From: Niabella drilacis
Lineage (GTDB): Bacteria > Bacteroidota > Bacteroidia > Chitinophagales > Chitinophagaceae
Direction of reading: 5' to 3'
DNA length: 64,000 nucleotides
Assembly: GCF_900101395.1 (NCBI RefSeq)
Contig: NZ_FMZO01000006.1
Coordinates: 62,001 to 126,000, forward strand
A program made the translations under genes and the position numbers. The notes under the pieces were generated by a model. It worked only from the letters and a program-made list of their open reading frames with translations. It searched no databases and was not told the DNA's origin. This document shows, in pieces, positions 7,819-16,881 of the stretch (the first letter of the stretch is position 1; the number at the start of each line of letters is the position of its first letter).

Positions 7819-10704
7819 ATGCGCAAATTTAAAAGAATTTATTTTGTTGTCCCTTTTCTAACAGCTATGATATTACTGGCTGGTAAAAAAGGCGTAAGCG
7901 CTTTTGCCGTTCCGGATCTTACCGGGGCGGAAAACCTGCTGTTTCAGAAAGACACCGTTCCTCAAAAATCCATAAAAGACACGATCCCGGCAAAAGACAG
8001 CCTAAAGATAGCCGATTCTGCCAAACTGGAGAGCGATACCTCGGCCATCCCCAAAACCAGCAGGTTCCGGCTGAAAGTGTCCAAAGATACCCTTTCCGGG
8101 CCGGTTAACTATTCGGGAAAGGATTCCATTGTCGGTTTTCTCGATTCCAAGAAGATCAATCTTTATGGCGACGCCAAAGCGGAATATCTTGATATGACCC
8201 TGACCGCTCCGGAAATCGGGATCGACCAGATGGAACATATTGTAACCGCAAAAGCCGGCAGGGACAGTGCCGGCGAAATATCCAGCTATGCGGAAATGAA
8301 GCAGGGGCAGGATGCCTATAAAAGCGAGGGCATGGAGTACAATATAAAAACGCAGCAGGGGATCACCAAGGGTACCATCACCCAGCAAGGCGAAATGTAT
8401 GTGCACTCCGAGATTGCAAAAAAGATCGATGCACGCACCATGTACGGCCAGGGCACTTTTTTTACCACCTGTAACCTGGATCATCCGCACTTTGGCTTCC
8501 GGGCGCGCCGGGCCAAGATCATCAATAAAAAACTGGCGGTTACCGGGGCAGTACGACCCGAGTTTGATTCCGTTCCGGTGCCCATCTACCTCCCGTTCGG
8601 TTTTTATCCCCTGTCGCAGGGGCGCCACTCTGGGATGATGTCGCCCTCCTTTGAGCGCAATGATCAGATGGGGCTGGGGCTCTCCCGCCTGGGATACTAC
8701 CAGGTGATCAACGACCACTGGGATGTACAGACCTACGGGAATATCTACTCTTATGGCAGCTGGATGGTGAACGTGCAGCCCACTTACCGGAAAATATACC
8801 GGTACCAGGGATCCATGAACTTTGGATTACAGCGCACCCGGCGCAATTTCAAGGGCGACCCGGATTTTTCGAAGGTAAGCACGTACACGCTTAACTGGTC
8901 GCACTCTTCCGACAGCCGTTCCAGGCCGGGAGTTACCTTTTCCGCTAATGTGAACATGAGTTCCACGCGGTATAACGAAAACGTACCCAACAGCAACCTG
9001 CTGAACCTGGCCAATAATACGGCCGGCTCGTCTATCACCTATGCCAAAACCTGGCAGGACAAACCGTTTAACTTTACCGCCAGCTTCAACCATAACCAGA
9101 ACAACGCACAGCGCCTCGTCACCTTTAATTTTCCGAACATGGCGTTTACGGTAAACACCGTTTACCCTTTTCAGAAAAAAAATTCAGGCGGCTCAAAAAA
9201 ATGGTATGAGCAACTGGGGATCGGCTTCCAGACGGGTTTCCAGAACTCCATGTCTTATTACGAGTATGCCGACCGGGTGCGCGACTCCCTCAGGGGTCTG
9301 AACCAATATAAGAATGCATTTGCACGCATGTGGGACACGCTGCAGTGGAACGCCAACCAGAGCATTCCCATATCGCTTTCACTGCCGCCCGTCCTTGGCG
9401 GGGCCTTAATGATATCCCCCTCTATCTCTTACTCGCAGACTATGGTAAGCCGGATCGCGAACTACGAGGTAAAAACACTGGAGGGTCCAAACCAGTTCGG
9501 AGAGACAGTGGTCTATGACACCGTTATCGCAAGAATGGATCACGGCGTTGGTTTGCGGAAACAGATGAGCATGGGCATCAGCCTGAATACGGCCCTTTAT
9601 GGTACCTACCAGTTCCACAACAAGCGGATACAGGGGATCCGGCACGTGATCCGCCCCAACATATCGCTGAACTATACACCGGATATCAACAAGAACAATT
9701 TTCAGCCGGTGACCATCAGGAACAGGGTGAACGATAGTTTGTCTACAGTTTATTACGATAAGCTGGCGGGACTGTCTTATTCTCCAGTCCCCACCTATCA
9801 ACCCCGCAGGTTTGGAGGCTTTAATTTCGGGATCGATAATAACCTGGAAATGAAAGTAAAGGCTAAGAAAAAGAAGAAGGCAGAGTCCGACAGTACCGAC
9901 AGCGAAACGGCCAGCAACAGCGGGGTAGACGAGAACGGGTTTAAAAAGATACGCCTGATCGAAGGTTTTGGTATCAACTCCTCTTATAACCTGTTTGCAG
10001 ATTCGCTCAGTCCCCGGCTTGCACCGTTCAATATTTATTTCAGGACCAACCTTTTTGAAAAGATCAACCTGAGCGCGAATGGTACCATTATGCCTTACAA
10101 GCTGGATGCCAACGGGATACCCAAATTTGACGAATATGCCTGGCAGGGCCGGCGGTTCAATATCGGTACGCTTACCAATGCCAGCGTTACCATGAGCACC
10201 AGTTTCCAAAGCAAGCCGAAGGATGCCAATAAAGCCAAGCAACGGGATGAGGCTATGAACAAACAAATGAATGACCCCATGCTGCAGGGTGATCAGCAGC
10301 GCCTGATGGAGTATATGCGTCAGAACCCCGCTGAATTTGTAGATTTCAATACTCCCTGGTCCTTCAATATTTCGTACTCACTCACCTACAGCAGGCCCAC
10401 TACCACTTCCGGCGCCTATGCAGGCAATGGCATCAACTCCAGCACTAACCTGAGCGGCAGCTTTAACCTGACCCCAAAATGGAACTTTAATGTAAATGGT
10501 GCCTATGATTTTAAGACCAAGCAGATCCAGACGGTTGGGTTTACCATTTCGCGCGATCTTCACTGCTGGCAGTTCTCGGCCAGTGTTTCTCCTGTCGGGA
10601 TCTATAAATACTACAACTTCACCATCAGTCCCAAATCAGGAATGCTCCAGGATCTGAAGATCAACCGCAACCGTTCCTTCTTTAACGGAGGACCGCGGTA
10701 TTAG
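7819..10704 (+). CDS. lptD: LPS-assembly outer membrane protein LptD
   Basis: The 961-aa protein has an N-terminal hydrophobic signal segment (residues about 8-28). A periplasmic OstA-like jellyroll follows (about 95-190, with NLYGDAKAEYLDMTLTAPEI), then the LptD barrel. Hallmarks of the barrel entry are PVPIYLPFGFYPLSQGRHSGMM and SPSFERNDQMGLGLSRLGYY at about 255-300, with alternating strands to the end. Known role: inserts lipopolysaccharide into the outer leaflet with LptE. A Lys-rich linker (KVKAKKKKKAES, about 678-690) and a Met/Gln-rich stretch (about 805-840) are probable extracellular loops. The last residues, SFFNGGPRY, end in an aromatic, as barrel proteins often do. It is divergent from the amidase gene, near the OstA-like and MCE genes. 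Confidence 0.92.
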   Translation: MRKFKRIYFVVPFLTAMILLAGKKGVSAFAVPDLTGAENLLFQKDTVPQKSIKDTIPAKDSLKIADSAKLESDTSAIPKTSRFRLKVSKDTLSGPVNYSGKDSIVGFLDSKKINLYGDAKAEYLDMTLTAPEIGIDQMEHIVTAKAGRDSAGEISSYAEMKQGQDAYKSEGMEYNIKTQQGITKGTITQQGEMYVHSEIAKKIDARTMYGQGTFFTTCNLDHPHFGFRARRAKIINKKLAVTGAVRPEFDSVPVPIYLPFGFYPLSQGRHSGMMSPSFERNDQMGLGLSRLGYYQVINDHWDVQTYGNIYSYGSWMVNVQPTYRKIYRYQGSMNFGLQRTRRNFKGDPDFSKVSTYTLNWSHSSDSRSRPGVTFSANVNMSSTRYNENVPNSNLLNLANNTAGSSITYAKTWQDKPFNFTASFNHNQNNAQRLVTFNFPNMAFTVNTVYPFQKKNSGGSKKWYEQLGIGFQTGFQNSMSYYEYADRVRDSLRGLNQYKNAFARMWDTLQWNANQSIPISLSLPPVLGGALMISPSISYSQTMVSRIANYEVKTLEGPNQFGETVVYDTVIARMDHGVGLRKQMSMGISLNTALYGTYQFHNKRIQGIRHVIRPNISLNYTPDINKNNFQPVTIRNRVNDSLSTVYYDKLAGLSYSPVPTYQPRRFGGFNFGIDNNLEMKVKAKKKKKAESDSTDSETASNSGVDENGFKKIRLIEGFGINSSYNLFADSLSPRLAPFNIYFRTNLFEKINLSANGTIMPYKLDANGIPKFDEYAWQGRRFNIGTLTNASVTMSTSFQSKPKDANKAKQRDEAMNKQMNDPMLQGDQQRLMEYMRQNPAEFVDFNTPWSFNISYSLTYSRPTTTSGAYAGNGINSSTNLSGSFNLTPKWNFNVNGAYDFKTKQIQTVGFTISRDLHCWQFSASVSPVGIYKYYNFTISPKSGMLQDLKINRNRSFFNGGPRY

Positions 10705-10819
10705 GAAGTTCCAGGTTTAAAGTTTAGAGTTCAACGTTGGGCCGGGTTTCATGCCTGATGTATTTCCACATTTTCCACATTACCAAATTTTCACTACCGA
10801 ATGATCAGGATCCAGATCC

Positions 10820-11572
10820 TCAAACTTCCAAATGCGCTTTCATAATATTGAACACTTCTTCTTTCAGCGCGGCTGCATTCCTTCCGTTTACTTCAACCGG
10901 TTTTAAAAAATGGATCTCCAGCGTTCGGGGCAAAAAGAAAAAGGGTTTATTGAGCGGAACGGCCTGCTTGGTACCCAGGATCACTGCAGGAACGATGGAA
11001 TGCCCGGTATCCTCTGCCAGCTTAAAGGCGCCGTTATAAAAGGGTTTCAGCGGTTCTTTTGTACGGTTGCGCGTACCCTCGGGATAAATGCACATATGCA
11101 TGCCCTGCCGGAGCACGGCTTTCATCTTCTCAATACTCCGCTTGCGGCTGGTTTCACTTTTCCGGTCAACCAGTACGGACCCTTTTGTATAATACCATCC
11201 AAAGACCGGGATCCTGGCAAAACTGGTTTTGGCAATCGTCTTATTGGGACCGGGAATAAAGGCCGAAGAAAGGGGAATATCCAGCAGTGAATTATGATTG
11301 CAGGTCACAATATATCCCGCGCCCTTTTTAAAATGCGCTGTTCCCCGCACGCGTATCGGGCAGCCGATCAGGAAAAACCATATATGCATCCATATTCTCG
11401 ACACCTTAATAAAGTAGGCCGTGGAAGCAGGCTCCGGAAACAGGTAAGAAACAAATGCGAAGGGCAATACAAGAATAAAGGTCACAATAAACGTAACCAA
11501 TGCCCAGGCCGCACAAATCCTCCCCGCTATCTCTTTTACAATACGCATGATCCGGTAATTATAATGGTCCAA
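10820..11572 (-). CDS. plsC: 1-acyl-sn-glycerol-3-phosphate acyltransferase (PlsC family)
   Basis: The 250-aa membrane enzyme transfers an acyl chain to the 2-position of lysophosphatidic acid in phospholipid synthesis. Motif I is NHNSLLDIPL (the HX4D catalytic pair, about residue 92) and motif III is YPEGTRNRT (about 158-166). Two hydrophobic stretches near residues 15-45 and 60-75 anchor it in the inner membrane. Length and motifs fit the family. It stands alone on the minus strand after lptD ends, with 115 bases between the convergent stops. A homologous acyltransferase acting on ornithine lipids or lysolipids cannot be excluded. Confidence 0.88.
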   Translation of the reverse strand: MDHYNYRIMRIVKEIAGRICAAWALVTFIVTFILVLPFAFVSYLFPEPASTAYFIKVSRIWMHIWFFLIGCPIRVRGTAHFKKGAGYIVTCNHNSLLDIPLSSAFIPGPNKTIAKTSFARIPVFGWYYTKGSVLVDRKSETSRKRSIEKMKAVLRQGMHMCIYPEGTRNRTKEPLKPFYNGAFKLAEDTGHSIVPAVILGTKQAVPLNKPFFFLPRTLEIHFLKPVEVNGRNAAALKEEVFNIMKAHLEV

Positions 11573-11780
11573 AAATAGCGGTTTTTATCTTCATGCCGGA
11601 AAACACCGGCAATCTGTGGTACCTGCCTGCCTCGCTGTTTTTGAAGAATGAAGGCCGGGATGCCTGTTGGCATCGGCGCCCGCTGCGAAACAATACCAGG
11701 CCTGCCCGGATCAACCGGACAGACCTGGAAAGGCTCCGCCTTGGGGTTTCTTTGAAAGCTGCAACGACCTCTTATCTGAA

Positions 11781-12668
11781 CTATTTCCGTTCCTTATCCT
11801 GGTTGCAGATATTTTGGATAATGGCAATAAGATCCTGCGAAATATTGTTAAAATTATTGAACTCATAAGCCCTCCCCCCGGTATTATGAGCAATCAGCTG
11901 CAACTTATAGTTTGCCGGAAAGGTGGCGTTCCCCTTAAAGGTGGTCAGGAGAATGCATTGAACGCCCATGCTATTGGCAGTAGCGGCAAGCGCATCCAGG
12001 TAGGTATCATCCGCAGCCGTAGCATTATCATCATCGCCGCTGGCCGGCGCATCGGTAATGATCACCGCCAGTTTGGTAATGTTGCCGCTGCGCCAGGTTC
12101 CGGCAAACTGGTTGCTGAGTATTTCGTTCAGTAACAGGTCGCCCGGCTCGGGTCCCCCGATCCCCGCGCCCAGCTTCATAGCCGCGGGATTGTTCAGCTT
12201 AGCCAGCTGGGTGCTGAATGATACTTTGTTCGCCGTGGCAAATTTCTCCATCATGGTCAGGTACTGGTTGGTGGTGGGCCCTGTACTGATCACCAGTTTC
12301 TGATTGGCCGGCAGCCCTGTATAATCCGGGGCATTGATGTACTGTGGCAGCGGAAGTTCGGTGCCCGGCTTTGTATATTCATCAAATATGGAAAGGGAAA
12401 GCCGGTAATCACCACCGGATTCTGTTACAATAGCGTTGGCGATATTGTTCACCTCTTTTTTTACCGAATCGATCGCAGCGCCCATGCTCCCCGTATAATC
12501 CACCAGGAAGGCCACATCCATTCCGGCATTACAGCCCTGCCCTGCGCTTTCGGGTGTTGAGTAATCGCAGGTTTCTTTTTTGCTGCAGGACAAAGGCAGC
12601 ATCAGGACCAGTGAGCAGCAACAAATTACTGACAGTGATCTTATGATATACTTTTTCATTCTTGACAT
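11781..12668 (-). CDS. Exported lipoprotein with a von Willebrand factor A domain
   Basis: The 295-aa product has a lipoprotein signal (LSVICCCSLVLMLPLSC, lipid Cys about residue 29). A VWA domain fills most of the rest. The metal-ion-dependent adhesion site begins DYTGSMG (about 58-64), where D-x-T-x-S stands in for D-x-S-x-S, and the third metal-binding Asp is in IITDAPASGDDD (about 205-216). VWA lipoproteins bind protein partners or surfaces; no specific partner can be read here. It follows an OmpA-family gene on the same strand after 73 bases, and the pair may be one transcript that fixes a surface protein to the envelope. Confidence 0.8.
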   Translation of the reverse strand: MSRMKKYIIRSLSVICCCSLVLMLPLSCSKKETCDYSTPESAGQGCNAGMDVAFLVDYTGSMGAAIDSVKKEVNNIANAIVTESGGDYRLSLSIFDEYTKPGTELPLPQYINAPDYTGLPANQKLVISTGPTTNQYLTMMEKFATANKVSFSTQLAKLNNPAAMKLGAGIGGPEPGDLLLNEILSNQFAGTWRSGNITKLAVIITDAPASGDDDNATAADDTYLDALAATANSMGVQCILLTTFKGNATFPANYKLQLIAHNTGGRAYEFNNFNNISQDLIAIIQNICNQDKERK

Positions 12669-12741
12669 TTTTATGGGATTAGTGATATATTATTATAGGA
12701 GCAACGGGCCGTTTCCGGATCCCTTGCCCTGGCGCCCGGGA

Positions 12742-14574
12742 TCATTTTCCGGGGCAGATGACTTTCATTTCTGTGCGCCGGTTGAACTGGTGCTCTGCTT
12801 CCGAACAGTTTACTCCATCGGCACAGCGGTTGAGCAACCGGGTTTCTCCATAGCCTTTTGCAACGATCCGGCCAGCGGTAATGCCTTTGGAAACCAGGTA
12901 GGCTTTGGCTGCATCGGCCCTGTTCTGCGACAGTTTCTGATTATAGGCATCGGAGGCCCTGGAATCTGTATGAGAGGACAGTTCCACGCGTACCCCGGGG
13001 TTGTCGTTCATAAATTGCACCAGGCGGTTCAGCTCCGGTTTGGCATCTTCACGGATAAAGAATTTATCCAGGTCGTAGTGGATATTCTCCAACCGGATGG
13101 CCTTGTCGCAATCAGCTTCCTCCATGCACATTTCCAGTTTTACAAACAGTGTGGTATTCCGGTTATAGTCGGCCGCGGAGATATTGACCATTTGTGAAAA
13201 ATATTTTTCCTTGCGGCCAAACACGGTCATTTCTGATTTTTGTTTCAGATGGAAAATAAACGCACCTTCACCATCCGTTTGGGTATTTTTCTCCACCGCA
13301 CTGGCGCGGTCCCTTAATACCACGGTAGCACCGGGTAATGCAGTTGCGGTATTACATACCACCGCATTTCCTTTAAGTATAAAATTCTGGTCGGTGTACA
13401 AAAGTTCTTTCTGCAGGGTACCATTGGCAATGAATTCACCCTTTGCCGCCTGTGCCGGGGCCAGGTCCACATCGTACAACTTACCATTGATCGCATAACT
13501 TCCAGGTGTCATACCGGGAAACACGATCACGCCGAATGCATTGGTAACACCGGAACGGACCACATTGCCTGCTGCATCCTTTACGGCCACATCGGTATGC
13601 GGCAGCACTTCTTTTGTATACTGATCCCTTGCTGTAACAGCCAGCGCGTAAACCTGGCAGGTATTACAGGCCGCCGCGGGTACCGGCACTACAGGAGCCG
13701 GTACCTTTGCCTTTCTGCGGGAGGGCAGCCGGAGGCTGATGCCGGCGTAAGCGCCGATGGATGCTATATCACAGTTACAGGGCTGACCGATCGTTCTCAG
13801 ATCTTTTTCCGTAAAGGAGCGCAGTCCGTCCCCGTTCGGTTCAAAAGCCCGGTAGGCTGCTGAATAGCCGGCTGGGCCAACAGCGTCTTTTGTATCCAGG
13901 TGGCGCAGGTAATACGCACCTATATGCATCCCGATAAAATCATTAAAAAAGTATTGTGCCCGCAGCGATCCTTTAAAACTGAGGGCATTGCTCACATTGT
14001 ATCCTCCATGATAATTGAGCACCTGCTCTGTTGCCCCGTTTCGGCCAGTGAGTGCCAGACTGCCGCCCCTGATGGAGGCAAAGCCCGCTCTGCCGTTGAG
14101 TTCCACGGCAAACCGGCCCTGGCGATCCGTATAATGTACGCCCGGCCCAACTCCATAAAAGATGCGGGTAATATCCTGTTTTTGTAATGTAAAATCCTTA
14201 ATCAGAAAGTTGTTCACCGGGTCAAAAACAGAATCGGTGGGATATTGGTTCTGCGGACGGTTCCTGATATAATCTACATCAGCACCCACACTGAACCACT
14301 TCCAGTAGTAACCGGCAGTAAGACCCGCGCTCAGGCCACCCTCATAGCGGATATAAGGGGTATTGTTCTTATAATCGGGGAACAGGTCGTACCCCCCGTT
14401 CAAACCCAACCGGAAACCTTTGCCCGTCAGCCGGTCTTCCGGTAATGCGGATCTCGTTTGGGCAAAAGCGCCCAGGGAGGTCAGCAGAAGCGCCGCCATA
14501 AAAATAAGATAAAAGACCTGCTGAAAACTGACCGGCCGGTACCGGAAAACCAGGGAAACATCTTTCGTTTGCAT
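12742..14574 (-). CDS. OmpA-family outer membrane protein with carboxypeptidase-regulatory-like domains
   Basis: The 610-aa protein has a long N-terminal region with a signal peptide ending GAFAQ (about residue 39). A beta-barrel-like part (about 50-290) has alternating aromatic strands. Two Ig-like CarboxypepD_reg modules follow (about 310-480, with TDVAVKDAAGNVVRSGVTNA and PGATVVLRDRAS). The C-terminal OmpA domain (about 495-608) binds peptidoglycan: LSSHTDSRASDAYNQKLSQN followed by RADAAKAYLVSKGI is the family signature. It would tether the outer membrane to the cell wall. A plausible promoter lies just upstream, and the VWA lipoprotein gene follows. Confidence 0.88.
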   Translation of the reverse strand: MQTKDVSLVFRYRPVSFQQVFYLIFMAALLLTSLGAFAQTRSALPEDRLTGKGFRLGLNGGYDLFPDYKNNTPYIRYEGGLSAGLTAGYYWKWFSVGADVDYIRNRPQNQYPTDSVFDPVNNFLIKDFTLQKQDITRIFYGVGPGVHYTDRQGRFAVELNGRAGFASIRGGSLALTGRNGATEQVLNYHGGYNVSNALSFKGSLRAQYFFNDFIGMHIGAYYLRHLDTKDAVGPAGYSAAYRAFEPNGDGLRSFTEKDLRTIGQPCNCDIASIGAYAGISLRLPSRRKAKVPAPVVPVPAAACNTCQVYALAVTARDQYTKEVLPHTDVAVKDAAGNVVRSGVTNAFGVIVFPGMTPGSYAINGKLYDVDLAPAQAAKGEFIANGTLQKELLYTDQNFILKGNAVVCNTATALPGATVVLRDRASAVEKNTQTDGEGAFIFHLKQKSEMTVFGRKEKYFSQMVNISAADYNRNTTLFVKLEMCMEEADCDKAIRLENIHYDLDKFFIREDAKPELNRLVQFMNDNPGVRVELSSHTDSRASDAYNQKLSQNRADAAKAYLVSKGITAGRIVAKGYGETRLLNRCADGVNCSEAEHQFNRRTEMKVICPGK

Positions 14575-14618
14575 AGTATAAAATTTTAAATGATGGTTGT
14601 TATTTTATACTATATCCG

Positions 14619-14651
14619 CAAAGGTGCTTTTTTGTTACCCCTGGCAGCAAA
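14619..14651 (-). promoter_or_regulatory. Promoter of the OmpA-family gene
   Basis: On the minus strand a TTTG -33 element (14648-14651) is followed after 21 bases by CACCTTTG (14619-14626), one base off the TAnnTTTG -7 consensus. The start codon is 44 bases further downstream. Confidence 0.45.
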
Positions 14652-14773
14652 AACAAGCTACAGGGCCTGCTCTGGGACTTCTTTTACAGTTTTAGGGTGA
14701 CACGACGACCGAAGGGACCATTTAGATGGATCTGGCTTTCTGTTCAGTTTGCTTGAAACTTCCGGTCTCCCCT

Positions 14774-15253
14774 CTATATTACCGCCTCCGGCGATCGCTT
14801 ATGAAGAAAAACAAGGGTCAGCCCGTCATTGACCGGCTGTTCCCTGAAGGCGCTGTAACCCAGCTTTTGGTATAGCGCCGGGTTTTTGAGACTCTTGTTT
14901 CCCGTAAATAATTCATAGCCAGCAACCGGCGCCAGCAGCGCTTCCATTTCCTGCATCAGCTGTTTGCCGATGCCCCGGTTCTGGTATTCGGGTGCCACAA
15001 TCAATTTGTTGATGTACCCGGTAATTCCTTTTATAATTCCCCGGACCGAGCCAACAATTGTCTGCCCCTGGCAGGCAACCAGGCAACACATACCCTGGCT
15101 GATCTCTTCATGCAACTCTTCCAGCGTTTGTATGAGCGGCTGAATGGTATCATCGTTATAAATGGCTGCCTCTGATTGATAGCAGCGCTTTTGCAATTGC
15201 AGTACTGCCGTAAGGTCGGACCAGGCAGCCTTTCGCAGAAATATATTTTCCAT
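14774..15253 (-). CDS. GNAT-family N-acetyltransferase
   Basis: The 159-aa protein has the GNAT fold signature: the acetyl-CoA pyrophosphate loop reads APEYQNRGIGKQLM (about residues 91-104, R/Q-x-x-G-x-G/A) and is preceded by the strand YINKLIVAP. The C-terminal NPALYQKLGYSAF segment is also typical. The acceptor substrate cannot be told from sequence. The gene follows trpF by 42 bases on the same strand, so it may be the last gene of the trp transcript, although no known tryptophan step needs it. It is likely a passenger with its own function. Confidence 0.83.
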   Translation of the reverse strand: MENIFLRKAAWSDLTAVLQLQKRCYQSEAAIYNDDTIQPLIQTLEELHEEISQGMCCLVACQGQTIVGSVRGIIKGITGYINKLIVAPEYQNRGIGKQLMQEMEALLAPVAGYELFTGNKSLKNPALYQKLGYSAFREQPVNDGLTLVFLHKRSPEAVI

Positions 15254-15295
15254 GGTTCCCTTATTATCCTGCTGGTATCGTATACTAACTACAGG

Positions 15296-15928
15296 CTATC
15301 CTCCCAGGCTGCCCATAAACGCCTCAAGCAATTTCATATCCTTGATCCCCGGGGCGGTTTCAAACTTACTGTTCAGATCAAGTGCATACACATTATTGTT
15401 CTTCAGAAACGACCGCAGCTGGTCTATATCCTGGGGGCCAATGCCGCCGCTTAAAAAATACGGGTGTTCCAGCCCGGCATGCTGCAAGCCCGACCAATCG
15501 AATTTTTTACCGGTGCCACCATATTCCTGCGCTTTTGTATCAAACAAAAAAGCATCTGCAACTGCTGTATACGGCGCTGTAATATGCGCCACGTCCTCAT
15601 TACCTGTTATGCGAAATACTTTTACGATGGTTGCCGCACCTTTTAGCGCGCCGCAATACTCCGGTGTTTCATCGCCATGCAGCTGAACCGTATCCAGGCC
15701 ATAGGCAACAACCGCATCCTTCACTTCCTGCATTGTGGCATTTACAAAAACGCCGGCTTTTTTAATGCCCTCCAGTTGTTTCAATGCCCCTGGCTCTATC
15801 TTATTGCCCACATACCGCGGTGAAGGCGGATAGAAGATAAACCCGGCGTAGTTCACTCCCAGCGCAGCCAGCGCCTGCACCTGTTGCAACTGCGTCATAC
15901 CACATACTTTAACCAGGGGCCGCCTCAT
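15296..15928 (-). CDS. trpF: Phosphoribosylanthranilate isomerase
   Basis: The 210-aa TIM-barrel enzyme performs the Amadori rearrangement of N-(5-phosphoribosyl)anthranilate to CdRP, the third step of tryptophan synthesis. The catalytic Cys is in VKVCGMTQ (about residue 9) and the general acid Asp is in the TVQLHGDETPEYC segment and following strands; the phosphate site near the end is LSGGIGPQD. Length fits the family (about 200-215). It overlaps trpC by four bases (ATGA-type coupling), which indicates coupled translation. There is no TrpC-TrpF fusion as in E. coli. Confidence 0.95.
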   Translation of the reverse strand: MRRPLVKVCGMTQLQQVQALAALGVNYAGFIFYPPSPRYVGNKIEPGALKQLEGIKKAGVFVNATMQEVKDAVVAYGLDTVQLHGDETPEYCGALKGAATIVKVFRITGNEDVAHITAPYTAVADAFLFDTKAQEYGGTGKKFDWSGLQHAGLEHPYFLSGGIGPQDIDQLRSFLKNNNVYALDLNSKFETAPGIKDMKLLEAFMGSLGG

Positions 15929-16713
15929 GCTTCTTTTTTTAAACGGCTTACAAAGTCGGCAAATGCAACGGGCGGGTTTTCCTGGCGCATAAAATATTCG
16001 CCGATCAAAAAACCTTTAAACCCGTTGCGGCGAAACAGCAGGATGTCTTCAATTTTATCGATCCCGCTTTCCGCGATCTTTATTTTATCAGCAGGGATCT
16101 TCTCCGCCATTTTCAGACTCCGCTCCAGGTCTACAGAAAAGGTCTTCAGATCCCGGTTATTGATCCCCACGATCTTTGTAGCATCGCATACATGCTCCAG
16201 CTCTGCTTCGGCATGCAGTTCCAGGATCGTTTCAAGCCCCAGGGATGCAGCAAACAGGGCCAGCCGCTCCACTTCCGCAGGCGTAAGACAGGCGGCTATC
16301 AAAAGAATGATATCTGCGCCGAAGGATCTGGCCTCTACGATCTGGTATTCATCAACAATAAAATCCTTGCGCAGGATGGGAATATCATTTTTCCGTGCAG
16401 TGATCAGATCTGCAGCAGCACCGCCAAAAAAGTTTTCATCGGTCAGTACCGACAAGGCAGCAGCACCATACTTTGTATAAGCTTCTGTGATCGCCGTTAC
16501 ATCGGCGTCCTTATTGATAAACCCCCTGGAGGGCGACTTCCGTTTGAATTCCGCTATAATACCGGTGCTGCCGGGTTGCTCCAGCGATGCCGACAATAAC
16601 CGTACCGGCTGCTGAAAAGCGGCTGTTGCTTCCAGCGCCTTATATGCCGTTTGCTGCTTTCGGGCTGCTACTTCTTTTCTCTTGTGTTCAATGATCGTAT
16701 CTAATATATTCAT
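15925..16713 (-). CDS. trpC: Indole-3-glycerol phosphate synthase
   Basis: The 262-aa TIM-barrel enzyme closes the indole ring from CdRP with loss of CO2 and water. Signature elements are the substrate-binding loop EFKRKSPSRGFI (about 54-65), the catalytic Lys in PILRKDFIVDEYQ (about 114-120) and the Glu/Ser pair in IAESGIDKIEDI near residue 215. It starts with MNILDTIIEHKRKEVA, typical of the N-terminal helix of the family. It overlaps trpF by four bases and follows trpD after 168 bases that hold no gene. Length agrees with monofunctional TrpC proteins. Confidence 0.96.
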   Translation of the reverse strand: MNILDTIIEHKRKEVAARKQQTAYKALEATAAFQQPVRLLSASLEQPGSTGIIAEFKRKSPSRGFINKDADVTAITEAYTKYGAAALSVLTDENFFGGAAADLITARKNDIPILRKDFIVDEYQIVEARSFGADIILLIAACLTPAEVERLALFAASLGLETILELHAEAELEHVCDATKIVGINNRDLKTFSVDLERSLKMAEKIPADKIKIAESGIDKIEDILLFRRNGFKGFLIGEYFMRQENPPVAFADFVSRLKKEA

Positions 16714-16881
16714 AGTCGTTCCTTAAAATCCGCCGTGGCGTACCTATGGTACACCATACATTTATTGTATATTTTTTACCGATCCGATGCTCCTGCAGGG
16801 AACGCTATCTACAGTCCCTGTGACCGAACTGGTTTTTGGCATGATCACCATTCACGATTCACCCCTGACTATTGCCATTCA

